From NCBI GenBank assembly GCA_964525675.1, contig CAZGJW010000118.1, forward strand, positions 1 to 9,425: a DNA stretch of 9,425 bases, given 5' to 3'. This document shows positions 1-5,350 of the stretch, in pieces (within the stretch, counting starts at the first letter, position 1; every line of letters starts with the position of its first letter). The translations under genes were made by a program, and so were the position numbers. Source of the stretch: CAYSRJ01 sp964525675 (lineage in GTDB: Bacteria; Spirochaetota; B62-G9; DRHN01). The notes beneath the pieces are model-generated. The model searched no databases. It saw only the letters and a list, made by a program, of their open reading frames with translations, and was not told the DNA's origin.

Positions 1-223
1 AGTTGTTGTACTGCCAGTTGAGCTTTACCCCTTCCTGATTGGCAACAAGCTCGAAACCCTTGTGAAACGCGGTGAACCAGCCGATCTCATAGGGGATGAC
101 AACTCCTACGGTGAGCTCTCCTCCGGCTTTTCCCTTGCCTGCACCACCGCCTGCAAATGCGGGCAGTACTGCAAAGGAAACCGCGAAAATCAACACCATG
201 AGTAACGCAAGCTTCTTTTTCAT
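1..223 (-). CDS. Periplasmic sugar-type ABC transporter substrate-binding protein, N-terminal part (runs off window)
   Basis: Only the first 74 codons are in the window. The protein opens with a classic Sec signal peptide: MKKK, a hydrophobic core (LALLMVLIFAVSFAVL), and a likely cleavage site after the AFA at residues 22-24. A short Gly/Lys-rich spacer follows, then ELTVGVVIPYEIGWFTAF, which matches the first beta strand and helix of type I periplasmic sugar-binding proteins (ribose/xylose-binding family, usually about 330-370 residues). There is no lipobox cysteine, so it would be a soluble periplasmic protein delivering a ligand to a membrane permease and ATPase expected further left. The start is fixed by an AGGAGG ribosome binding site at 231-237 (minus strand), eight bases before the ATG. 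It lies 137 bases downstream of the flavin reductase gene and has its own candidate promoter and operator-like palindrome. The ligand cannot be told from this fragment; a sugar or related polyol is the family expectation. Confidence 0.85.
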   Translation of the reverse strand, partial: MKKKLALLMVLIFAVSFAVLPAFAGGGAGKGKAGGELTVGVVIPYEIGWFTAFHKGFELVANQEGVKLNWQYNN

Positions 224-254
224 AAAAACTACCTCCTGAAAAATTTTTATGTTT

Positions 255-271
255 GAAACTAAAATAGTTTC
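255..271. promoter_or_regulatory. Operator-like inverted repeat upstream of the substrate-binding protein gene
   Basis: A perfect inverted repeat, GAAACTA-AAA-TAGTTTC, with seven-base arms and a three-base centre. It lies between the candidate promoter (286-312) and the start codon at 223, so it would overlap roughly +8 to +24 of the transcript. That is a usual place for a repressor of a sugar uptake operon (LacI- or ROK-type regulators use sites of this size). The regulator is not in the window and its family is an inference only. Confidence 0.45.
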
Positions 272-285
272 CGTGTGGACATCAG

Positions 286-312
286 AATATACCCGCCCAA
301 AACACCCGTCAA
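286..312 (-). promoter_or_regulatory. Candidate sigma70 promoter for the substrate-binding protein gene
   Basis: On the minus strand TTGACG (312-307) and TATATT (291-286) are separated by 15 bases, slightly shorter than the ideal 17. The predicted transcript start near 279 leaves a leader of about 55 bases carrying the 255-271 inverted repeat. The short spacer keeps confidence modest; read-through from the gene to the right is also possible because no clear terminator lies between. Confidence 0.35.
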
Positions 313-360
313 GCTAAATTTAGCTATATCACCTGCAGTGCAGGTCTTGCTACAGCAAGA
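312..360. repeat. Three consecutive short palindromes directly after the flavin reductase stop codon
   Basis: Three different perfect dyads stand end to end in 49 bases: AGCTAAATTTAGCT (312-325), ACCTGCAgTGCAGGT (331-345, one-base centre) and TCTTGCTacAGCAAGA (345-360). The last touches the stop codon of the flavin reductase (361-363) and shares base 345 with the middle one. None is followed by a T-run on the minus strand, so they do not look like ordinary Rho-independent terminators. They could be protein binding sites just upstream of the 286-312 promoter, or mRNA stems that protect or end the upstream message. Confidence 0.5.
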
Positions 361-2469
361 TTAAAACTGGCTCTTCACTTCCAGTGATACCTCATCCACG
401 AACCTGTTGCCATTGTATATTTGATTTCCGTCAATAGTCAGTCCGAAATTCGCGCCTTCTTTCACTGCATAATGCAGGTTTCGCACGCTTACGGAATCGC
501 CCAGGTTCACGACCTTGATACCGGCTGATTTTAATTTTTTGTATAAACCGTCGTTGGGCCTGACTAGACAGCTTACAATGTCGTCTGCCTCGAGCTCGTC
601 TTTATTGAAACTGCCGTCCGCAATCATGACACGGCTTCCATCAACCGCGTATATCGAAGAACTGGTACGCACTTTGACCGGAAACTTGAAGGGTTTCGAG
701 CTCAATGCTTCCGCATCCGTCTGGTTGAACCGTTTTCTCAGAACGTACATGTGTACGGGCTCAATTCCGGAACCAAACTGCGCATTTTCCGTCACAATGG
801 TGACGTCCTTCCCGATGGATGCGAGATACGAAGCAGTATCCGCCGCGGCAAAGTGATCACCCCACACAACAACCCGCTCGCCCACCTTCTTCGGCTTTCG
901 ATCGCCAGGATAAAACTCACAGGTAGCTTTCGGGCAGGCGATGACCTCCTCAAACGGGCTGATAAAACCCTTTTTGATCCCGGCGACTTCCGGAATATAC
1001 GAGCTCGCGCCCGTCGCATTGACGACAACATCATACTTCTTCAGCTCCTCGAGAGCTGGCTCATGACGGAGCTGCACCTCGACCTTCTGTTTATCTATCT
1101 GAATCCTGATCCAGTCCGCGTACCACTTCATCTTGATCTTTCCCGGCGTCATGCAGCATCCTAGTATAGCCCCGCCGAGCTCGCTCGTTTTCTCGAAAAT
1201 AACAACCCGGTGCCCCCTGATAGTTGCAAGCCGCGCCGCCTCCATACCGGCGGGACCGCCGCCGACAACGGCGATATTCATCGGCTTTTCCGCTGTTTTT
1301 ATATGTTCGTACCGCATATCTCCGACAGCGGGATTGACGGCGCAGGCAATATGCTTCTTCGCGAGCATCGAATCCTGCCAGCAGCCGGTCAGGCACGATA
1401 TGCATTTGCGTATCTCTTTCACCTTGCCGTTGTATGCCTTTACCGGCCAGAAAGGGTCGGCAAGCAGCTGCCGCGACAGGCCGACCAGATCTGTTTTACA
1501 CTCCGCAATCACTCTGTCGCAGTACTCAGGGTCGCGCAGGGTATGGCTGTTGACGACCGGGGTTTTCACCACCTTCTTTATCGCCTCTGATGCGTACATG
1601 GTCCAACCCTGCTCGTAGTACATGGGGTCGAAGCCCGCACCCGGTGTTTCGGTGATACACTGGCTCAGGTCGAGCAGTGTAATGCCCGCCTGCTCAAACA
1701 GCTTCGCCACTTCGATGCTCTCTTCGAGACTGCGGCCGCCCTCAATCCATTCATCCACCGAGTACCTGATAGACACGGGGAAATCATAGCCGCATTTCTT
1801 ATGTATCTGATCGATAATGGCGAGCGGGAATCGCATGCGATTTTCAAAACTGCCACCGAACCTGTCGGTTCTCCGGTTCGTGTAGGGACTCATGAACTGC
1901 GCGATGAGGTAGCCGTGGGCACCGTGAAGCTGGACCATGTCGAATCCCGCCTGCTGCACCCGCCAGGCAGCATCGGAGAATTTGTCGATCATATCGATGA
2001 TCTCTTCAATGGTCATTGCACGCGCGCGCTTTCCCTGCTCCTCGGCAGTGGCATAGATCACCTCGTGACCGGCTGACCAGGGCACCTTTATGATCATATC
2101 GTTCGTCGACATTGTGTTGTACCGCGGGATTGCGGCCTGCCTGCCCGGATGCATGAGCTGAACCGCGCATTTCGCGCCGTACCTATGTATCGCATCCGCG
2201 AGTCGCGCGAGCCCCGGGATATACCTGTCGTTGTCCGCAACGAGGGAATTGACGGTCGGTCTACCGGTTTCTCCATCCGGCGAGGTCGCGCCGACGATAA
2301 CGATGCCGACACCACCCTTCGCAATCCCAGCATGATGATGGATGTCAAGCGTGCTTACCGACCCGTCGGCATGCGACGAGCTGATATCCGTCGGTTCATG
2401 CAAAATACGGTTCGGCGCTTCGAAGTTTCCGATTGTAATCGGCTTGAAAAGGTTGGGAAAATTACCCAT
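361..2469 (-). CDS. Old Yellow Enzyme-type FMN/4Fe-4S/FAD oxidoreductase (2,4-dienoyl-CoA reductase / trimethylamine dehydrogenase family)
   Basis: At 702 residues this is the full three-part architecture of the family. Residues 1 to about 350 form the FMN-binding TIM barrel, with QLMHPGR (104-110), the catalytic-loop motif HGAHGYL (182-188, Tyr187 the expected proton donor), TNRRTDRFGGSFENR (197-211) and the phosphate-binding RQLLADP region (333-339). Cysteines 356, 359, 363 and 376 give the Cx2Cx3Cx12C pattern of the 4Fe-4S cluster, followed by the usual NP. Residues 398-427 are an FAD-type Rossmann fold (GGGPAG at 403-408, acidic Glu426). The second nucleotide-binding fold near 532-560 reads WGDHFAAAD instead of GxGxxG, so nicotinamide binding there is doubtful and an electron-transfer partner or ADP-like role is possible. 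Known relatives reduce dienoyl-CoA, enoate or bile-acid intermediates or oxidise amines; the substrate here is unknown. An AGGAG site lies eight bases before the ATG. The gene is 21 bases downstream of the Gfo/Idh/MocA gene and likely shares its mRNA. Confidence 0.9.
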   Translation of the reverse strand: MGNFPNLFKPITIGNFEAPNRILHEPTDISSSHADGSVSTLDIHHHAGIAKGGVGIVIVGATSPDGETGRPTVNSLVADNDRYIPGLARLADAIHRYGAKCAVQLMHPGRQAAIPRYNTMSTNDMIIKVPWSAGHEVIYATAEEQGKRARAMTIEEIIDMIDKFSDAAWRVQQAGFDMVQLHGAHGYLIAQFMSPYTNRRTDRFGGSFENRMRFPLAIIDQIHKKCGYDFPVSIRYSVDEWIEGGRSLEESIEVAKLFEQAGITLLDLSQCITETPGAGFDPMYYEQGWTMYASEAIKKVVKTPVVNSHTLRDPEYCDRVIAECKTDLVGLSRQLLADPFWPVKAYNGKVKEIRKCISCLTGCWQDSMLAKKHIACAVNPAVGDMRYEHIKTAEKPMNIAVVGGGPAGMEAARLATIRGHRVVIFEKTSELGGAILGCCMTPGKIKMKWYADWIRIQIDKQKVEVQLRHEPALEELKKYDVVVNATGASSYIPEVAGIKKGFISPFEEVIACPKATCEFYPGDRKPKKVGERVVVWGDHFAAADTASYLASIGKDVTIVTENAQFGSGIEPVHMYVLRKRFNQTDAEALSSKPFKFPVKVRTSSSIYAVDGSRVMIADGSFNKDELEADDIVSCLVRPNDGLYKKLKSAGIKVVNLGDSVSVRNLHYAVKEGANFGLTIDGNQIYNGNRFVDEVSLEVKSQF

Positions 2470-2490
2470 TTTTTGTATCTCCTGTAAAAA

Positions 2491-3528
2491 TTATAGGGAC
2501 ATCATATCGGTCGGCAGGGGCAGGGTTATTGTCTCGCCCGTTTCAATCGCCCGATCGATCGCAACACACAGCTCATGGGTTTTGAACGTTTCCTCGATAT
2601 TCAGCACCGTATCGCCGCCGCTTTCGACGCAGTTCATAAAGTCATCGATGAGATGCCGGAATGGATGGTGAGAGACAGATGGGCTGTCCGGCATGATCGT
2701 ATTGAACTGCTGCCACCCCATCTGCCCCGGAAAAGTATCCTTGAAGTAGAACCTGTCGTTTACAACAGAGCCGCTCGAGCCGTGCAAAATGAAGTTCATG
2801 AGGTACGGTGATTCGATTTCAAAACTGCAGCTCGTCTTTCCGATGGAGCCGTCTTTGAATTGCACCGTCGCGATGTACGACGGCCAGTACTCGAAATCGT
2901 CGCTGTGCCCTCGTGTCCCGTACGCGTGGACCTCGGCTATCTCGCCGCACAGATAGCGCAGCATATCGGCTGCGTGTATGCCTGCCACGAGAGACGCGGA
3001 TGGCCCTCCGCTTTTTTTCTGGCCGCCCCAGGTAAACCCGTTCCACCATGGCCCGAGACCGTGAAAGTAATCTACTTCTATATAGAAGAGTTTTCCAAAA
3101 AGACCCTTTTTGATCAGGTTTCTCACATTCAGCACAAAAGGGTTCCACCGCAGGGCAAGCCCGTTCTGGAATTTCACCCCGGCTTTCCGTATCTCATCCC
3201 GGACCCTGCATATCTCGGCCCAGCTCATACCAATCGGCTTTTCACAAACAACGTGCTTTCCGAGCTGCGCTGCCTGTATGGCCTCGTTCGCATGGAGAAA
3301 ATGGGGGCTCGTGAGAACGAGTACCTGTATATCCTTCCTCTGCACCAGCTCGTCGTAGCTTTTGAGCACCCCGCAGGACAGGCCCATATCCCGTATCTTT
3401 TTCTCTGTTTTTTTCTGGTCCCTGCTCGCCACTGCGACAACCTCTGAAAGCGGGTTGTTGTTGACCGCCTTTATATACTCTTTCGCGACATCACCGATTC
3501 CGAATACCCCCACCCCGTACTTTGCCAT
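2491..3528 (-). CDS. Gfo/Idh/MocA family NAD(P)-dependent oxidoreductase
   Basis: A 345-residue soluble dehydrogenase of normal family length. The N-terminal Rossmann fold shows GVFGIGDVA (GxGxxA at 10-15) and the family signature EKP at 96-98, whose lysine is the usual catalytic residue. The C-terminal alpha/beta domain contains AGIHAADMLRYL (182-193), with His185 in the catalytic-histidine position and Asp188 after it; Val181 stands where many members carry an additional Asp. Members oxidise or reduce sugars, inositols, sugar acids or glycosides with NAD(P). I chose the ATG at 3528 because AGGGAG (3540-3535) sits six bases before it and the Rossmann fold begins at residue 4. A longer in-frame reading from a TTG at 3615 would add 29 residues unlike the family and would overlap the candidate -35 box. 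It is the first gene of a two-gene unit with the flavin reductase. Substrate unknown; an adjacent sugar-type binding protein favours a carbohydrate-like compound. Confidence 0.92.
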   Translation of the reverse strand: MAKYGVGVFGIGDVAKEYIKAVNNNPLSEVVAVASRDQKKTEKKIRDMGLSCGVLKSYDELVQRKDIQVLVLTSPHFLHANEAIQAAQLGKHVVCEKPIGMSWAEICRVRDEIRKAGVKFQNGLALRWNPFVLNVRNLIKKGLFGKLFYIEVDYFHGLGPWWNGFTWGGQKKSGGPSASLVAGIHAADMLRYLCGEIAEVHAYGTRGHSDDFEYWPSYIATVQFKDGSIGKTSCSFEIESPYLMNFILHGSSGSVVNDRFYFKDTFPGQMGWQQFNTIMPDSPSVSHHPFRHLIDDFMNCVESGGDTVLNIEETFKTHELCVAIDRAIETGETITLPLPTDMMSL

Positions 3529-3534
3529 GACATA

Positions 3535-3540
3535 CTCCCT
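3535..3540 (-). promoter_or_regulatory. Ribosome binding site fixing the start of the Gfo/Idh/MocA gene
   Basis: AGGGAG on the minus strand, six bases before the ATG at 3528. It supports the 345-residue start over the in-frame TTG at 3615. Confidence 0.75.
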
Positions 3541-3585
3541 CTTTTTGATCGGCGACCGCAGCACAGGCAACCGCCCTTTTGGGTC

Positions 3586-3615
3586 ACTGTACATCACCGT
3601 CAAACTCCCTGTCAA
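3586..3615 (-). promoter_or_regulatory. Candidate sigma70 promoter for the dehydrogenase/flavin reductase unit
   Basis: On the minus strand a consensus -35 TTGACA (3615-3610) is followed after 18 bases by TACAGT (3591-3586), a fair -10. A start near 3579 would give a leader of about 50 bases before the ATG at 3528, which carries its own ribosome binding site. Nothing else in 3529-3670 looks better. Confidence 0.45.
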
Positions 3616-3671
3616 GTGGATTGTAAGCTATGCAGGCCGGCTTTATTGTTTTTAAATATATAGTCCAATCT

Positions 3672-3700
3672 TTGACATTTTTTTCCTTCCGTCGTATACT
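3672..3700 (+). promoter_or_regulatory. Near-consensus sigma70 promoter in front of the dead LuxR-type gene
   Basis: TTGACA (3672-3677), an exact 17-base spacer, then TATACT (3695-3700) on the plus strand. The expected transcript start (about 3707) is only some three bases before the ATG at 3710, and no Shine-Dalgarno sequence precedes that ATG, so the gene would have had an almost leaderless mRNA. It faces away from the minus-strand promoter at 3586-3615; together they form a divergent promoter region. Confidence 0.6.
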
Positions 3701-3709
3701 CTTCTCCAC

Positions 3710-3948
3710 ATGGAGCATTACACCTTTTTATTTTACCTTATTTCCCTCATCACAGGGATACTGTCCATCGGGATATCAACAGGCATCTAACTGCACTACA
3801 GGAGAAAGGAGAGAGCACCGGCTACTTCCGAAAGCGGTACGGTATTTCGCAGAGGGAATCCGAAATTATTGAATCCATTATGGACGGCCTGAAAAACTAG
3901 GAGATCGCAGACAGGCTCGTTATCGCGGGAAAAATTGAAAAATCAGTC
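3710..3948 (+). pseudogene. Remnant of a membrane-anchored LuxR-type transcriptional regulator
   Basis: From the ATG at 3710 a 26-residue hydrophobic segment (MEHYTFLFYLISLITGILSI and on) looks like the first membrane helix of a regulator, and ends at TAA 3788-3790. In another plus-strand frame from about 3772 the reading YFRKRYGISQRESEIIESI, then MDGLKN, stop TAG (3898-3900), EIADRLVIAGKIEKSV matches the LuxR/GerE helix-turn-helix signature (RESEII...G..N.EIA..L.I...T...H). The expected middle of the protein, several more membrane helices, is missing, and the end of the HTH is worn (KIEKS where T-x-x-x-H is usual). Frameshift, in-frame amber stop, internal deletion and lost 3' end all point to a dead gene. 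The HTH identification is good; the claim that the hydrophobic segment belongs to the same gene is inference from position and from known membrane-LuxR proteins. Confidence 0.65.
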
Positions 3949-3960
3949 CCTATTAAACCC

Positions 3961-4230
3961 GATATCTCCTGGTTCCAGCTTTCCCTCTGTTTGAAAGGTT
4001 TCATACTTTCGGAAAAAAACAAAATATTGTTTTATGCACTGAGTTCAAACTTCGACGAGCGGCTTGCCCGGGGTAAGGGCATACAGGTGATACGACTTGC
4101 TGCAAAAAAGGAGGGGTTTGAGAGCATCGAAGCAGGCGGACGCCAGGTCGATGCCGTAAAGATTCTCATCAGCTTCGAACATATCCCACACCTGTTCTGG
4201 AAGGCATACTACTGGTACAGAACCGACGAG
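3961..4230 (+). pseudogene. Fragment of an unrecognised protein, fused in frame after the LuxR remnant
   Basis: The same plus-strand frame stays open after the LuxR HTH and reads as plausible protein: ISWFQLSLCLKGFILSEKN, later GKGIQVIRLAAKKEGFESI, VDAVKILISFEHIPHLF and WKAYYWYRTDE. The alternating beta-strand pattern with a lone WKAYYWYR motif resembles the C-terminal part of DUF3108-like beta-rich envelope proteins, but I cannot name the family with confidence. There is no start codon with a ribosome binding site, no signal peptide, and homology-like character stops near 4230 where the desaturase remnant on the opposite strand begins. The frame itself runs on to a stop at 4300-4302 through what is desaturase sequence in antisense. 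Most likely an internal piece of a lost gene. Confidence 0.35.
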
Positions 4231-4231
4231 A

Positions 4232-4520
4232 CGCGGCTGAACCAGTCGATGGGGGTGACGGATATCGGTTCGAGCACGACTTCTTTGTCGAGTCCCCTGT
4301 GAACCGTAAACTGACGGTGCCTGGTATGGCTTACGCGAAAATGAAGGCCGTTGTTCCAGGTAAGAAAGCAGAAGAGTTAGTAGAAAAACTCGTTCAGCCA
4401 TCTTGACTTGAACGGGGTCAGGAAGCTTCCTGCCTGTACGAGTCCCCACGCATCGCTTCGCCGGGTCAGCTCTTTCAATCTATCTCTGGTTACCGGTATC
4501 CTGTACCAGTCGATTTTCAT
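4232..4520 (-). pseudogene. Decayed membrane fatty acid desaturase
   Basis: From the ATG at 4520 the minus strand reads MKIDWYRIPVTRDRLKELT followed by RRSDAWGLVQAGSFL, typical of the N-terminus of a bacterial fatty acid desaturase, then jumps directly to TPFKSRWLNEFFY and a TAA at 4377-4379. In the same frame after the stop it continues LFCFLTWNNGLHFRVSHTRH, then RQFTVHRGLDKEVVLEP, a classic desaturase stretch. Between residues 34 and 35 the membrane helices and the first histidine box (HxxxH before TPF) are deleted. The stop replaces an aromatic residue in the FFY/LFCF stretch, and the second box reads HTRHR instead of HxxHH (CGT at 4316-4314, one transition from CAT). Similarity ends near 4240, so the rest of the enzyme (most of it, including the third box) is gone. 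Loss of two iron-binding boxes means no activity. The ATG lies 63 bases downstream of the flavodoxin-like gene. Confidence 0.75.
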
Positions 4521-4583
4521 ATTTTATACTCTGCCACGAAGGTTCGGATTCCCTATTTCAGCTCTGCAAGAAACCCGGCCTGC

Positions 4584-5156
4584 CTATAGTTTGAGGTCTC
4601 CCAGCGGCAGAACGTACTGCAGGCGACGCAAAATGCCCCGTACACGTCCAACGACCTCCGCAAGGTCATGCTCATCCGGCCGCTTTCGAATATCTCCGAA
4701 TCGCCCCTCTGTGTTGTAGGATATATCGGCCTCCGGGAAAAACCCGAGCGCCGCGATATGATCGACCACGCGTATGCCCTCGTGCTCGAAGTACTGACCG
4801 ATATGCTTCAGCATAGGCTCAGCTTCATTGTAGCCGGTATGTCCGCCCCCGTACGTGCAAAACGGCACTGCAGCTACGCCTGGTGTTTCCGGTGCCGATG
4901 CCAGAAGTTCGACACCGTCACGCCTCCTGTTTTTTCTTAAAAATGACAAAACCGGCTTGGGGGAAAGGTTCTCGTACACAGGCGCTCCCAAAAAAATCAG
5001 GTTGTAATCGAGATATTCAACTTCGAGCTCCTTGTGAATACGGGATATGGACACATCCATCCCGGCAGTCTGCAGAGTGTCGTGGATACAGCGGGCTACC
5101 TTTTCCGTGTTCCCGTTTTTTGTCCAGAACAGGACAATTGCTTTTCCTTCGGGCAT
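4584..5156 (-). CDS. Flavodoxin-like FMN protein
   Basis: A 190-residue protein with a flavodoxin fold. Residues 6-20 (AIVLFWTKNGNTEKV) are the first strand and the FMN phosphate loop, in which TKNGNT stands for the usual T/SxTGxT. GAPVYENLSP at 58-67 matches the second flavin-contacting loop, and FCTYGGGHTGYNEA at 99-112 the third. The last 50 residues are longer and more charged than in short electron-carrier flavodoxins, so it may be a flavodoxin-domain reductase or quinone-type flavoprotein rather than a simple carrier. The start is supported by AGGAG (5167-5163) six bases before the ATG. It stands alone between the DEAD-box gene, from which a hairpin terminator separates it, and the broken desaturase 63 bases downstream. 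Flavodoxins can feed electrons to bacterial acyl desaturases, so a lost functional link is possible but unproven. Confidence 0.82.
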   Translation of the reverse strand: MPEGKAIVLFWTKNGNTEKVARCIHDTLQTAGMDVSISRIHKELEVEYLDYNLIFLGAPVYENLSPKPVLSFLRKNRRRDGVELLASAPETPGVAAVPFCTYGGGHTGYNEAEPMLKHIGQYFEHEGIRVVDHIAALGFFPEADISYNTEGRFGDIRKRPDEHDLAEVVGRVRGILRRLQYVLPLGDLKL

Positions 5157-5184
5157 CGCAGGCTCCTTTGCTCAAATATCGTCC

Positions 5185-5218
5185 TATGATATCACATATT
5201 CTATTTGTATGATATTAC
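5185..5218. repeat. Pair of 11-base direct repeats upstream of the flavodoxin-like gene
   Basis: TATGATATCAC (5185-5195) and TATGATATTAC (5208-5218) differ at one base and start 23 bases apart, about two helical turns. They lie 29 to 62 bases before the flavodoxin start codon in an AT-rich stretch where its promoter is expected, so they may be paired binding sites of a regulator. I could not assign clear -35 and -10 boxes there; TAGAAT on the minus strand between the repeats is the best -10 candidate. The rest of 5219-5300 shows nothing else I can name. Confidence 0.4.
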
Positions 5219-5300
5219 AATTTAGCAGGCACACGCATATAAGAGTTAAAAAAACGGGGAAATTTGCTGCTGGATGTTTAGTCGAACAGTCATATATGGT

Positions 5301-5334
5301 AAAACAGATCCGGCCGCTATTAAAGAGCAGCCGG
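5301..5334 (-). terminator. Hairpin terminator after the DEAD-box helicase gene
   Basis: On the minus strand CCGGCTGCT (5334-5326), a seven-base loop and AGCGGCCGG (5318-5310) form a nine-pair, GC-rich stem with one G-U pair, followed by ATCTGTTTT. It starts 17 bases after the stop codon at 5351. The T-run is short, so termination may be partial. Confidence 0.55.
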
Positions 5335-5350
5335 TCTCAACGTGTCTTTG

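Noticed and set aside
345..360. Hairpin after the flavin reductase stop codon as a Rho-independent terminator.
   Set aside because: No T-run follows it on the minus strand; it is kept only as one of three palindromes.
515..1618. Several plus-strand open frames of 100-160 codons opposite the flavin reductase.
   Set aside because: They are antisense to a gene with complete family motifs, have no family-like features of their own, and carry no ribosome binding sites.
3529..3615. N-terminal extension of the Gfo/Idh/MocA protein from a TTG at 3615.
   Set aside because: The 29 added residues are not family-like, the TTG overlaps a candidate -35 box, and the ATG at 3528 has a proper ribosome binding site right before the Rossmann fold.
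4262..4404. A plus-strand reading ending in KKAEELVEKLVQPS that looked like the tail of a protein.
   Set aside because: The complementary strand is clear desaturase sequence (LFCFLTWNN, HTRH, HRGLDKEVVLEP), so the plus reading is an antisense shadow.
4045..4449. A 134-residue minus-strand reading frame.
   Set aside because: It runs in a different frame from the desaturase remnant and antisense to the plus-strand fragment; its product has no recognisable features.
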